A stretch of 64,000 nt of DNA from Neurospora tetraspora. Its lineage: Eukaryota > Ascomycota > Sordariomycetes > Sordariales > Sordariaceae. The position numbers and the translations under genes were made by a program. The stretch lies in NCBI RefSeq assembly GCF_033439725.1, contig NW_026944383.1, forward strand, positions 4,774,001-4,838,000, in the 5' to 3' direction. Below, piece by piece: positions 49,766 through 61,539 of the stretch. Under the pieces are notes generated by a model, which saw nothing but the letters and a program-made list of their open reading frames with translations, did not search any database and was not told where the DNA came from. The stretch's first letter is position 1, and each line of letters opens with the position of its first letter.

Positions 49766-52215
49766 TCAAGTCGCCGACGAGCTGTTGCCGTCCGACTTGT
49801 CATCCTTGCCCGAATTTGCTACCTTGCCCCACCACTTGCTCACTTTCCCGGTGAACCAGTCCCAGAAGTTTTGTGTTTTCGAGTCGGAGTTGCCGTCAGA
49901 TGACTTGTTGCTGTCCTCTCCATTGTCGCCTTCGAGCGGTTGGTCGGTAGGTTGTGGGTTCGGCTGGTTGGTGCTAGGTGTATTCAGGTCGGATGCGGTT
50001 GAGGAGGTCTTGGCCGAGGTAACGGCCGAGGTAACGGCCGAGGAAAAAGGATCAGCCGCCGTGGGAGCCGACTGTGCTGGAGTAGTGGTAGACACCGTGG
50101 TAGGAATGATAATGGATGAGGTAGTAGAAGCGGTAGTGGATGAGGTTAATGTGTAAGATGTCACAGGGTCTACCGGACTCTCGATCCCGGCTCCGGGCTC
50201 ATCGCTATGGAGCCCTACCGGTTTCAGTGGAAGACGAAGCGTTCCGTTATTGGGTGCCGGGGAGATGCCGACGGAGTCGCAGAGAATGTTATAGACCTCG
50301 ATGTTTTCTGGAGCAAAGTCAGTGGATTTTGTTACACAGCCACATCCCGCAATAGACCACATAAAGTGCACTTACGGAAAACTTCGAGCCGGCTGTTCGC
50401 CTTGTGAGGGAAAGCCGGACCGCGGGCGATGAATATCGCCCTCATCAAGGGATGCTCGTGATCATAACCGTGTAGACCGCGGGGGTGGTACACGGCTCCC
50501 TGCGCCTGCGCCTCCTTCAGATTCATCTCTTTCATGTTGACCAAAGCCCAGCCAGCTTTGGGTACGATCCAAAGAGGGGCGATCCGCTCATTGTTCGAGA
50601 AATGATACCTCTCCGGCATGTTGACATCGCGCAGATACACCTCGAGGTTTGGGTTCGTCTTGGTCTTTTCAACCAGGTCGCTGTAAATGTCCTGAAGGTC
50701 ATCGGGGTGCTTGGGTCTCAGTCCCACCAGCGGCCAGCCGTCTGTGTGCTCGATCTTGCTGAGGTCGACCAAGTCCTCAAGTTGGACAAGCCGGGATATA
50801 TCAGTAGTTGCCATGCCGTGATCCGAGACCACAATAACGTTGACAATGTCGGTCAAATGCCGCTCCTCGAGCCCCTTGAAGATCTTGTCCATCATCCTGT
50901 CCACCTTTTCAATAGTAGATCGAATCTCAGTACTGTTCGGGCCATATTTGTGGCCGTCGGAGTCGACATTTGGTACATAGGCCGCGATGACTTGTGGCCG
51001 TTCATCATCCGGCATGTCCAAAAAGCCTAGGATTCGATCGACCTTGTTTCCGAGCTTCTCCTTTCCGTTATATCTGTCCATATAGGTAGGTTCAATGTCC
51101 AAAACATGGGCTTCGCTCCCTGGCCACATGTGGATGGCCGTCTTGAGTCCCTGATTTTGAGCCGAGACCCAAAAGGGCTCTCCGCGCCACCACTTCGGAT
51201 CCAAACTCCGCGCTGGGTCCGTGTAGTAGAACTCTTCTTTGAGTGTGGGATCCCAGAAGGTGTTACCGACAACACCATGGGCCTCGGGATACAGGCCTGT
51301 TGCGAGCGTGTAGTGGTTGGGAAACGTGACGCTAGGGAAGGAGGGCAGCATGTACAGTGGCGACACGCCCTCCTTGATGAATGAACTGAGTCTTGGTGTT
51401 AGTCCTCGGTTGAGAAAGTCGGCTCTGAATCCATCCAGACTGAAGATGATGGTAGTAGGCGCAAATATGGCAGTGCCATTGCTCACTAGCGGCCGACTCG
51501 AAGCGCCATTCCGCCGCTTCGCTTTTAATGACAGCTTCCACGCTGTCAAAAACAGGATGGCAAAGGCGACGATTATCAAGGCGTATATGAGTATCCATCG
51601 GCACCAGTCTCGCTTGCGTCTAGCCTTGGCATCCGCAAAATGCAGCAGGCCTCTTCGGTCGACATCGTCGCTGTCTTCGCGGTCGCTGCTGTCGCCCGTG
51701 GAACTTCCGTCTTTCATGCCCCCTTCCTCCATCTCGTACATTAATTCGCCATCCTCCCCATGCTGTGCCTCGGCCAGCAATCTGTCCCTCTTAGCCTGTC
51801 TCCGTGCTCGCCGCTTATTTCGCTTTTCGGCCACCAGGTCATCCGTTGACGCTCTCGGCGCGCTAGAGGAGCTTCTCGATCGTGACGGCGAAACATCGCT
51901 CATGCGGCGCGCAAGCATTCGTAGGGGATTGGGGATTGGCAGGTTAGAGACTGTGCGTTCCAACTCTTGCTTCCGCCGAGTCTCGGTCACCATCTGTTCC
52001 AGCTCTTCCTCCTCCATCAAGACGAGGCGGTCATGGGCTAGAAGCTCGCGGCTGTTGCGCGCACGGAGCTGGCGTTCGTCATCTTCGCTGTCGGTGTCCT
52101 GTTCGCTCCGGATTGAAATTGCATCGGCATCGTAATCGGAAGGGGAGAGCAGCGATTGCGAGCGGTCTCGGCTAGCCGCAGGGGCTGTCGTCGTGTTCAG
52201 CGATCGGAGGGACAT
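49766..52215 (-). CDS. Ecto-nucleotide pyrophosphatase/phosphodiesterase (type II membrane)
   Basis: Exons 50376-52215 and 49766-50307, joined by a 68-bp GT-AG intron in phase 1 (FQNIEVYN across the junction), give 793 residues. Residues 1-205 are cytosolic, acidic and Ser-rich; one signal-anchor helix lies at 207-228 (WILIYALIIVAFAILFLTAW). The alkaline-phosphatase-fold catalytic domain follows, with FSLDGFR (D261), the nucleophile in PSVTFPN (T297), DSDGH (418-422), SDHGM (464-468) and LHGYDHEH (581-588). All metal ligands expected for NPPs are present. Family members hydrolyse nucleotide phosphodiester/pyrophosphate bonds outside the cell or in the secretory lumen; yeast Npp1/Npp2 are relatives. 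The C-terminal ~150 residues are a Ser/Thr-rich, probably glycosylated tail with TSAVTSAVTSAKTSS repeats, unlike the short tails of yeast NPPs. Start 52215 is the first ATG. Confidence 0.93.
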
Positions 52216-53050
52216 GTTCGCATCTCGACGCGGGTTCGCTGGTTCGGGGATCAGGGAGAGGTTTTGGGATTGAATCTCTTATCAGAGATGGAGTTGGGGT
52301 AGCATGGTCTATTTGGCCGTTAGACTGCGGATGAAATCATGACTCGAGGTTGTGCTGACATGCTCGTGGTTTTTTCCTCGTTGAAGAGATGCAGCAGGTT
52401 GGGGGCAAGGGGGGGCAGAGGGGGGTTTTCCAAAAGGGACGGGAAGTCGGGAACTGTGAACTGGACCCCTGTCAGCAAAAGCCTAGCGCAGAATGGAAAT
52501 GATGGTCCTCGGATGAACACACGCCGAGGGGTGGCTTGCCCTGGTCCCGTTTTGACCGCTCGGATCCTTGCCGCTCCATCAGCCCCATGTGACGCAGCCC
52601 CACAGCGCGCAACGGGTACCTCAACGGCCAGAACCGAGTTCCCGAAAAAGTCCAGATCGAAGCTTCAATACCTTCTATCCATTTCATTTCGCGTTCGAGT
52701 TCCCTCAAAACCAAACCAATCCGCGGCTTTGAGTATCCTTAAATTTCAATCATCTCGACGAGAATATTCAATGACAGACGAAGGCCCTTTTTGATGGAAG
52801 CTGCGGCAGCCTTGAACCAAGCTTGAAGGTCTCAGCTCACCTGAGAGGACTTATGTCTGCTACCAGTTCACCATCGGTATTCTATACTTGACCGGGCCAT
52901 CTAAACCTTCTACTCGTCTAACTATCTAGGTTTTGCTGGAGCCGTATCATCCATGTCTGTCCTGGCTAACCCATAGCTGATTGATAGCGAGAAAAGAACC
53001 GAGGAAAAATACAACGGGGTCAATCCAAAGGCGAAGTAAGCCAGCCGACT
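52216..53050. other. Intergenic region
   Basis: Contains the promoter of the phosphodiesterase gene (left) and the 3' end of the acetyltransferase gene (right). No domain-bearing frame was seen. Confidence 0.5.
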
Positions 53051-54166
53051 TCAGCACCAGCCATAGTAATAGTTGTCTTCCCACACCGTATCCGTGTGTT
53101 TCCCGCCAGCCCACCGCAGAGACGGGATACTGTCGTCAATCCTCTCATCGAACACGACATCGAGATCGTGGGGATGCGCATCACCCACGGCCTTGCAACC
53201 CAGCGCCGTCTCCTCATCCGGGTTCCACAACAACACGGTCTCCAGACCCCACGTGGTTGCCTCGACCAGGGCGGCTTCCACAAGGACCCTGATGTCATGA
53301 ATGCGCTGTTGCTGTGTCGATTCCAGCACTGTGACAATCTTCAGAACCTTGAGCTTCTTCGACTTCCAGTCGTGGTCCCAGTAGATCCATGCGCGTCCGT
53401 GACTAGTAATGGCTCCAACATTTTCTGGTGCCTTTCCGTTCAACAGCTTTCCAGCTACGAACTCGGCCCGCGCTACCTGCCACGACATCTGGGCGAAGCT
53501 GGGCAAGAATGCGACGTGTCTTTTTCCGTCGGTTGGAAATCGATCGAAGCGAGCGCTGAGATGAAGCTCGTCCACCTCGCAAAGAGTACGCAGTTCTTCG
53601 AGGCGCAGGTACCGTATACTGTCGGGCTGAGTGTGTTGTAGGGCGGGTGCCTCGTTGCCACTAGTCGAGGCAGGCGGAATGTAGGTAAGAGTGACTTCCT
53701 CGCTGGGGAAAACATGCCAGCCCAGGTTTGAATAGTATTGCCGACCAATGTCGCTGTACAAGACGCTGAGATCGCTGTCACGATCCATGGCCTTTTGCAC
53801 GTGGCGGAGCAAGGTTGCGGCCATGCCCTGGCGGCGGTAGTCTGGGTTGGTGTACACACTGGCAATGCCATAGCCGTAGCCCTCCCGCGAAACGCCGTTT
53901 TCTGAAATCAAGACCTTCTTCCGGGTGGTTTCGCAACTCGCGATGATCTGCCGTGGATATCCCTTCAGGTGCAGTACCCAGTACTTGCAGCTCCCATCCT
54001 TGGTAAGCTCCTGTTCCGAAAGGTGGATTTCCCGCGCAACGTAGGTTTCAATGGACATGGGTCGGGCCCAAGCAGCGCCGTTGAGCTTCCATGCCAGCTC
54101 TCGTTGCTCTGGTGTCGCCTCGCAAAACTCGGTGTCGGCTGCCGTAATGGCCATTGGTTGTGCCAT
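53051..54166 (-). CDS. LYC1-like GNAT family N-acetyltransferase
   Basis: Single exon, 371 residues. An N-terminal GNAT domain shows the acetyl-CoA pyrophosphate-binding motif YRRQGMAATLL (about 110-120), preceded by the strand YGYGIASVYT and followed by SVLYSDIGRQYYSNLGW, the typical GNAT beta-bulge and C-terminal helix. The remaining ~200 residues match the extension seen in LYC1-type proteins. Yarrowia LYC1 acetylates L-lysine as the first step of lysine breakdown. Assignment to LYC1 rests on overall architecture from memory, so the substrate is less certain than the fold. Start 54166 (MAQPMAI); an internal Met at residue 5 is an alternative. Confidence 0.82.
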   Translation of the reverse strand: MAQPMAITAADTEFCEATPEQRELAWKLNGAAWARPMSIETYVAREIHLSEQELTKDGSCKYWVLHLKGYPRQIIASCETTRKKVLISENGVSREGYGYGIASVYTNPDYRRQGMAATLLRHVQKAMDRDSDLSVLYSDIGRQYYSNLGWHVFPSEEVTLTYIPPASTSGNEAPALQHTQPDSIRYLRLEELRTLCEVDELHLSARFDRFPTDGKRHVAFLPSFAQMSWQVARAEFVAGKLLNGKAPENVGAITSHGRAWIYWDHDWKSKKLKVLKIVTVLESTQQQRIHDIRVLVEAALVEATTWGLETVLLWNPDEETALGCKAVGDAHPHDLDVVFDERIDDSIPSLRWAGGKHTDTVWEDNYYYGWC

Positions 54167-55783
54167 GATGACTGTGCTGTATGTGCAGCAATCTGCGTAA
54201 TGGTGAATGTCGGTGGCAGAGAAAGAGCGTCAACGCGGGCTTAGCTTAAGCTTGTTTCGTATGTTGGGGGGTCACAGATGAAGAAAGCAATGTCAGTTGA
54301 GAGATGAATGAGGCAGTCTGACGTTTGGAGGTTCAAGGTATATAAAAGCAAGGTTGTTCGGCCCGACAGCTGGTTGAAACAAACATCTCGTACGTTCCCC
54401 ACGTCGAGTTACTATCAAGGGTGGGGGTGATGATGCTTCCGCAGATCCTCAGAGCCGCGCTGTCAAAGTCACAGAACAGGCTTGTGTCCATGCTGCTTCA
54501 CCAACCACGGGCACCTCTCCCTTCTTTTGTTTGGCCAGCGTTCTGGCGGCTGTCCCAGCATTTATCACCCGAATACGTGAATAGCGAATTGGGGAACGGG
54601 GAACTCATTCGAAAATACGATGGCTATGATGCCACCATGACTTTAATCTCTGTTGCACATGATTTCGAGAATTCATCGGCCGCGAAAACGGATCATTGCG
54701 CCTGTTAGTGCAGTGGATCCATCAAAAAGCTTATTGTCGACCTAACCAGCCACAATCCGACCTTGGGTCATCATCCGTCCCATTCACATGCGCATCTGTC
54801 ATGCGATGGTGTTCAACTTCACCTGCTTCTTTAAGCATCTGCCAAAGAAGGCATCACGTCCCCGAGCCACCATACACCTTTGGGTCCAGGAAAATCAAGG
54901 TGAAGAACGGAAAGGTGGACTGACGACTTAGAATTTTGGACAAGATTGGTCCAGCAAGGAACGAACTGAACAGCTGCTTCCCCAAAAGGCCCGAAAGATA
55001 TCCGGAAACGTGGTGTGCAGTGGTAAGTCTTACGAGGTAACCAGCTTACAACGGAAAAAAAGGAATCTTCACCTGGTATCAGTCAGGTTCAATGCTGACT
55101 TCGCGTTTCCGCACCAAGAGTCCATACCACGACGGGACTCATGACGATGAACGCTCCGTACTACCCTCGTTCCATCTCAAGAAATGAACCATGAAAGGAT
55201 AGAAGAGAATGCAGGGTAACCAAAGGGAAAGAAGTTGGTGATCGCCAGAGTTTGTTTAGGAAGTCAGATCATGAGGAATGTTGCTAGTGGTGTGTACCTT
55301 GCTTTGCTCGAAGAAGATCAAGGTTGCGTCGAGACCTTCGATTTAACGATGTTGATGACGGAAGGTGAGTGGTCGAGGCCGCGATAATTTCCACTGCAGT
55401 AGCTGACCGTTATCGATAAGACCCACTTACAGGCATGTGCCGGGATAACCCCGCGCTATTTGTGGCTGACACCCTTGCGCCAGGAACCTTGCGAGCTAAG
55501 CCACGGAGGCGGAATAATTTGTGGCCGCAACTTTTCGCCTAGCCCTGCCAATTACCGGAGCGCACACAAAAATTGGTCTGGATATCGATGCAAGGTGGAT
55601 GACTTGGACACTTTGACGGCCTCGTAACCAGCATCAAAGGTACGCATATCGAACCCCCCCGAGCCTCTAGCATATCCCACGGCGTTTTTGGCTTCTCTCC
55701 TGAAATTTGCGACAATCCGCACTTTTCCCCCGATTCCCGACTTGTCGCTGACCCAGCAAACCCAACTCAGACCGACAAGAAAA
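54167..55783. other. 1.6-kb intergenic region between divergent genes
   Basis: Divergent promoters for the acetyltransferase (-) and RPL14 (+). A + strand TATA-like TATATAAAAG lies at 54339-54348, with a short open frame (ATG 54430) behind it. Otherwise nothing is recognisable. Confidence 0.5.
54339..54348 (+). promoter_or_regulatory. TATA-box-like element
   Basis: TATATAAAAG in GC-balanced DNA, oriented +. The closest annotated + gene (RPL14) starts 1.4 kb away, so it would serve an unannotated transcript, or the acetyltransferase if read as a symmetric TATA. Not proven functional. Confidence 0.3.
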
Positions 55784-56295
55784 ATGGCGGATATCCAGAT
55801 CGGTTCCAGCGCCTGGCGCCTCGTTGAGGTTGGCCGTGTCCTCAAGCTCGAGGGCGGCAGCCTCGCGACCATCGTCGAGATCGTCGACCACAAGCGCGTA
55901 TGTTTGAACCGAGCATGGAAACCACCGATTTGAAGACGCGAGGACAGGAAACTAAACGATCATTTTTTCGCGATACACAGGTCCTTGTCGATGGCCCCTC
56001 GTCCGACCCCAAGCTCGCTGCCCCCCGCGGCGTCGTTTCCCTCTCCAAGACCCTTCTCACCTCCCTCGTCATCGAGAAGCTTCCCCGTGGTGCCCGCACT
56101 GGTGCCGTCAAGAAGGCCTGGGAGGCCGCTGGCATCGATGCCAAGTGGAAGGAGAACAACTGGGCCAAGAAGCAGCTCCAGCAGGAGCGCCGCAAGGCTC
56201 TCACCGACTTCGACCGCTTCAAGGTTATGCGCCTCAAGAAGCAGCGCCGCTTCGAGGAGCGCAAGGCTCTCGCCAAGGTCAAGGCCTCTGCTTAA
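55784..56295 (+). CDS. RPL14: 60S ribosomal protein L14 (eL14)
   Basis: Exons 55784-55897 and 55981-56295, with an 83-bp intron in phase 0, give 142 residues. eL14 is a structural protein of the cytosolic large ribosomal subunit. The N-terminal KOW-like barrel reads WRLVEVGRVLKLEGGSLATIVEIVDHKR, then VLVDGPSSD across the intron, as in fungal L14 proteins. The C-terminus is a basic helix (AKKQLQQERRKALTDFDRFKVM, KKQRRFEERKAL) that packs on rRNA. Start context AAAAATGGC is good and length matches the family (about 135-145). It lies in tandem with the NAC-alpha and ATP synthase d genes, all on the + strand. Confidence 0.95.
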
Positions 56296-57771
56296 ATGAT
56301 TTGGGACGATTAGATTTGGGAGCGTTTGGTCGGCATGGTTCTTGGGTGGAGGGTTTTTCGAAACGGTCTGCATGAACAACATCAGCATCAGGGTTGCTGG
56401 GATACCTGTCTGCGTCGCTCTCGGAAGACCTCTTGTGTCACATCATCAGGGTGGCTCGCGGCGTCATAGGGAAAATGCGAATTAAGCCAAAGATGACCCC
56501 AAGGTCTATACCCCCAACAACCACCATTTCTTGGGTTTATCTGAGGTGCTGGAATCAATCAAAGCAAGCTGTGATGAACATATCCGTGCTCCAGACAGGG
56601 AAGACCAGATTGTGACCATTGCTCCGGTGACTCGGGATCTGGTGTGAAGTGATGGCATGGCTTGACTCTACGCGTCAACGCGGTTCGGATGGGCGACTCG
56701 TGGCAACAGACGCGGATGGGATGGAGAGGCAAGGGGTGTGACTACTTCTTCGGTCACGGTTGGTTCCTCATCGGTTGAGCTCCTGGTTGTGGCACGCTAT
56801 CCGCATGTGAAGCAGTATGTTGACGTTCTGATATCCACATAAACATAAGTTGAATGCGATGAGACTTGACTTGGTAGCAATCCAACATTGAGACCTTTGC
56901 TTACGGGGGAATCACAGTATGAGACAGTCACCAGCAGCGTTCTCTACTAGTACTTCATGGGCCGGTGGCCATTGTCCTGGGACAACTCCGGTGAGAATGG
57001 TGAAGGTGGCTCAGCAGTGTGAGCAGTCCAACTTGTACAACACTCTACCTTGTGAGTTGATCTTGAAGATGACCTCACTGGTGATGGCCCCTGCCAAGAC
57101 AATATTCAGAAGGCGAGTCACGCTCGGTACGTTCATAGCAGGAATGTCCGACATTGATGATTGTTCAGCATAGCTCAACCTTGGACGACAAATCGATGCA
57201 TAAGCAACTCAAGCAAGAACTCGATGTCATCCGCCTTGCCAAAACATGCAATTCCTATGTGAACAACTTGGGGTCAATGTCGTTGAAGATGAATGTGGAC
57301 CGTTTTCATCAAGGCCCTCAGTATGCGCATAACGGACTCCACAATCTGGTCGGACAGAAATTGGCTTAACGAGATAGTTAGGGTTACCGAGGGGTATCGG
57401 CCAAAGGAGGGACCTGGGCAAGCTGGGCAGTGGCTGCGGTGCCCGGTTGAGCGATCACACACCGGGGCCGGGGCGTGCACGCACTTTTGGTGAATTTTGG
57501 ATCCCGAACTTTTTCTCTCCCACCACGCCTTGCGACCCCTTCACAACCCCGCATATCACACTTTAGCGGTATTTTCTCAACAATGTGAGTACGACGAGGA
57601 GATGCACACTCGTGGTACCCGCCCTTTGCTTGGGGCCGTCGCCCAGGCACGATATTGCCATTTTGCAGCTCGGAATGAGTGCAAAAGGGGACGCATTTGA
57701 GCCATGTTGTGTGTGTGCGGTTGTGTGCGGGGCTAGAGAGCTGACCAGTCAATCTGCAACTAGCTATCAAA
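56296..57771. other. Intergenic region upstream of NAC-alpha
   Basis: RPL14 3' UTR followed by the NAC-alpha promoter and leader. No gene is supported; the longest frames lack domains. A telomere-repeat-like box lies at 57378-57386. Confidence 0.5.
57378..57386 (+). promoter_or_regulatory. Telomere-repeat-like box (TTAGGGTTA)
   Basis: TTAGGGTTA about 390 bp before the NAC-alpha start codon. Telomere-type boxes occur in promoters of translation-related genes in several fungi and plants. A single 9-mer can be chance. Confidence 0.3.
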
Positions 57772-58597
57772 ATGGCCGATCCCAGAGTTGAGGAGCTCCC
57801 CGAGGAGGAGGTTAAGAAGACCCAGGTCGAGGATCTCGACAACTCCAGCGATGACGAGTCCGATATCGAGGCTGGCGACTCTAGCCTTCCCGCTGGCTCC
57901 CAGGCCGTGATCCACTCCCGCAACGAGAAGAAGGCTCGCAAGGCCATCGAGAAGCTGCACCTCCAGCGCGTGCCCGGCATCACCCGCGTCACCCTCCGCC
58001 GCCCCAAGAACGTGAGTTGGGAACATTGGAAAAGCGACTGCTGTCACAGCACTGCTGCCGTCGTGGGCAGACCCGCGATTGGACAGCTTTGTTTCGAAAC
58101 GCGGAAGCTTGGAGCTCCCTTTTTGGTGGGGAACTACCATAGCTAACAGAGACGACCAGATCCTCTTCGTTATCAACAACCCCGAGGTCTACAAGTCCCC
58201 CAACAGCAACACCTACATGTGAGCTTGCCCGTCAGCTCCCGTCGCGGAGCTTCCCCGGTTACCTCGCCGTTCAGATACTAACTCTCAGGACAGCGTCTTC
58301 GGTGAGGCTAAGATTGAGGACCTCAACGCCAGCGCCCAGGCCGCCGCTGCCCAGCAGCTCGCCAGCCAGTCCGCTGAGCACGACCACGCCGGCCACACCC
58401 ACGAGCACGAGGAGGCTGGCGCGGCCAAGGAGGAGGAAGAGGAGGAGGATGGTGAGGAGGTCGACGCCGAGGGTATTGAGGACAAGGACATCGAGCTTGT
58501 CATGACCCAGGCCAACGTCTCCCGCAAGAAGGCCATCAAGGCTCTCAAAGAGAACGACAACGATATTGTCAACTCCATCATGGCGTTGAGCATCTAA
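57772..58597 (+). CDS. egd2: Nascent polypeptide-associated complex subunit alpha (Egd2)
   Basis: Exons 57772-58011, 58160-58218 and 58294-58597 give 200 residues. The last intron splits an Ile codon. NAC alpha pairs with the beta subunit at the ribosome exit tunnel and shields nascent chains from mistargeting. An acidic N-terminus is followed by the NAC domain ([29 protein letters not shown], then [31 protein letters not shown]), a His/Glu-rich linker ([12 protein letters not shown]) and the C-terminal UBA domain ([34 protein letters not shown]) that marks the alpha subunit. Size fits fungal Egd2. The start is the ATG in AAAATGGCC. Confidence 0.95.
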
Positions 58598-59312
58598 GTT
58601 GTCGTTAGGAGCCGTTGAATGACTTTAAAATATACCTCTTGGCCCACCAACCCCGCCACCATAAGGTTCCCATTTTGTCTTTTTGCCATTGACCGCCGGG
58701 CTTCTCATCCTTGACGGCTTAGCGAACCATTGAGTTCGATATGTGTCCATATCATTAGGCCAGCTTCTGTACCTCCTTGACAGCGGTGGATGTAAAAGGT
58801 GTCATGGTCCATCAGGTCGTAATTTGAAGTTCCACGGGAAATTGGAAGAGTTTCATTTCGTATGTGTAGATGTCCTCTTGATGAGATGTCGCGGATTTTG
58901 ATCCATTTTTGGCCGAGATTGTTCGTGAGGAACATTGTAAGGAGTTCCCAACGTGGTGTGCTTTGACTTGAGGCATTCCGGTACCTCCCGTATGGATGAA
59001 CAAACTGGATGCGCACAGAGACATGGACTCCAGGGCGCGATTTCCGTTTGTTCAGCAGAAGATTGAAATTAGCCACCGGGTGAACAGTTATGACTTCCAT
59101 TCACTTGACAAATGGTCAATATCATGCATTCGCTCAGAAGACGTAAAGAACATCTCGACCATGACCCGATTGTCCCGCTGGTGGGGTCACGTGACGGGTT
59201 CGCGATCGCCCGGCGGGCGGCTCACAGGCCTGCTTCAACTTTGCCGAGTGCAAGCAACGACACTGGCAGCGATTGACCTCCACTCCCTGACCACCTCAGA
59301 ACCACCGCAAAA
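58598..59312. other. Intergenic region
   Basis: NAC-alpha 3' UTR and ATP synthase d promoter. No other feature is supported. Confidence 0.5.
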
Positions 59313-60155
59313 ATGGCCGCAGTAAGTGCAATCCGTTAGTGGGGAGATTCTGGCCGTGCGACCGTTTGCCATTCATGGGTGGCTCAATTTGGTGGCCGTC
59401 AATTGCGCCGTCGAAGCTCTGTCGCCTTGGGTCGTCATGATGCTGCAAAGAACCTGAGCTAATTTTGCCTGTCGTCGAAAAACAGCGGAACGCAGCTCTC
59501 AAGGTCGACTGGGCCAAGATCACCACCTCCCTCGGCCTCCGTGGCCAGACCGCGGCCAGCCTCCAGGCTTTCAAGAAGCGCAACGACGACGCCCGCCGCA
59601 AGCTCCAGCAGCTCTCCGAGCTCCCCACCACCGTCGACTTCGCCGCCTACCGCAGCATCCTCAAGAACCAGGCCATCGTCAACGAGATCGAGAAGCGCTT
59701 CATCTCCTTCAAGCCCGCCACCTATGACGTGAACCGCCAGCTCAAGGCCATCGAGGCCTTCGAGGTTGAGGCCATCAAGAACGCCGAGGCCACCAAGACC
59801 AAGGTCGACCTTGAGCTCAAGGATCTCGAGAAGACTCTCAAGAACATCGAGGAGGCCCGTCCCTTCGACGAGCTTACTGTGGTATGTTCTGGGCGTCTAG
59901 ATGGAACACGAGGACAAGGGCGCATGGAGTGCTGGGACTGGGCCATGATGCTGATCGAGTTTGCGAACAGGACGAGGTTGCCGCTGCCGAGCCTTCCATC
60001 GACGAGAAGACTTCCAAGCTCGTCTCCAAGGGCCGCTGGTCCGTTCCTGGCTACAAGGTATGTTTATGCCACAAGGCTGGAACTTGGGTGGTGGATAATG
60101 CACAACATACTGACCACGACAACAGGAGCGTTTCGGCGATCTCTCCGTGCTATAA
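59313..60155 (+). CDS. atp7: Mitochondrial F1Fo ATP synthase subunit d
   Basis: Four exons: 59313-59321, 59486-59881, 59971-60057 and 60126-60155, all phase 0, give 173 residues. Subunit d belongs to the peripheral stalk that holds F1 against rotation in the inner mitochondrial membrane. The first exon is only nine bases (Met-Ala-Ala) and the second begins [20 protein letters not shown], the family's N-terminus. The core continues with [35 protein letters not shown] and a long charged helix. The last exon codes ERFGDLSVL and a stop. Introns are 164, 89 and 68 bp with GT-AG ends. Length fits the ~170-residue fungal subunit. The micro-exon makes automatic prediction of the start easy to miss. 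Confidence 0.93.
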
Positions 60156-60400
60156 ATGGCGACCCCTCAGTCAACGCTTCCTTTTGTTTATGTACTCTAG
60201 CATTGTAGATAGCAGGAATGCGCCAAGGAACCACGGATTAATTCGCATGCTCTATCTCTCACACTGATCTGTGATAGCCGTTACAACGCTTTCACCAACC
60301 TTTTCTATCTCACTCACATCCATCACGCAGCTAGCTCACTCACTCACACCCCGGACCCGGAGGACTCACCTCACCCTCCTCCCCCCCCTCTTTCCTCCAC

Positions 60401-61539
60401 TCAACCAAGCAACCAAACAAGCCCCCTAACCATCTCCTCCTCCGCCTCCGACGCCCTCTCCAACCCCGGCGCCTTCAACCAAAACGTATGCGGCCACCCC
60501 CTCACCACATCGACCCTCACCTCGACCCTGACCTCCTCCAACGCCTTCGCATAGCACACCCCATCCGAGTACAGACTGTCGTTCGTGCACAGCCGGATCC
60601 ACGTCCTCGGCAGTCTCTTCAGTATTTCCTCTTCTGCCTCGAGCGGCATCCTCTCCAGCCCGTCCCGCGGCAACCGCCCGCTTCATCTGGCCCAACAGCG
60701 AGTTCCAGAAGGAAGGATGCCAGGCGCTGGTGTGCAGGTGCCGAAAGTGCAGCGGCACGTAAGGGTCCAGGCCGCTGAAGGCGTCGCTGGTTACGGGACA
60801 GCGGAGGAGGACGCCGTGGATGGTGGTGCCAAGGGCAGTGGCGTGTTGGGAGAGGAGGGCGGCGAGTTGTCCGCCGGAGGAACTTCCTGCTAGGATGAGT
60901 TTGTGGTTGTTGTTGTTCTTGTTGTCGCTGTGCTGGTGTTGGTGTTGGTTGAGGGATGAAGTTGAGAACGGATAGACAGTCGGAGAGACTGTCTTGAGCG
61001 GAGTAAGTGGGCATGAGACGGTAGGTGAGTGAGTAGACGTCTTTGATCAGATGGGATTTGTTGGTGTCGTTGACGTTTTTAGTTGTGGGGACTGATGTCG
61101 CCTTCAGAATCCGAAGGCAGGAGAGTTCTTTGCTGTCCGCTTCGCCGACGTATAACCCGCCGCCGTGGATGTAGAGGACTGTGATATCTGGTTGCTTCTG
61201 AGCTTGGGAAGGCGGTGCGGCGCTGTCATTTGCCGGGGAAGTGGTAGCATGCTCATAGCGTATTACCGGGATTTGGTAACGGTTTGCTTCATCAACGGAT
61301 GGCGAGGCGAGCGTCGATGGAACGGTGAACTCGGTCTTGGTCACGTTTAGGGAGAGATGGTCATCACGAGCTCCGGGGGCTAGCATTTTGGCGTTGAGTG
61401 AACGGCATTCTGCTGCGTAGGCGGCCTGGTGCTCGGCTATGGGGAGCTCTTGACGGGGTTTGTTGAGGGCGAACTCTTCTTCGAAGGCGAGCCATGCTGG
61501 ATCTAAAGGGGGAGCAGTCTGGAGGAAGAGGGATTTCAT
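60401..61539 (-). pseudogene. Alpha/beta-hydrolase (esterase/lipase-like), reading frame disrupted twice
   Basis: Read from 61539, an alpha/beta-hydrolase-3 type protein begins (MKSLFLQTAPPLDPAWLAFE) with the oxyanion motif HGGGLYVG. The rest continues in two other frames: the nucleophile elbow AGSSSGGQ and DPYVPLHFRHLH in the second, then LPRTWIRLCTND, SDGVCYAKALEE and GWPHTFW to the stop at 60401 in the third. The two changes fall in a CAA/CAC-rich tract near 60910-60950 and a GC-rich tract near 60660-60685. Both shift in the same direction, and neither has a plausible intron. Total span (~379 codons) equals a complete family member and every catalytic motif (HGGG, Ser, Asp, His) is kept. 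It is therefore either a very young pseudogene or two assembly errors. Substrate unknown. Confidence 0.65.
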
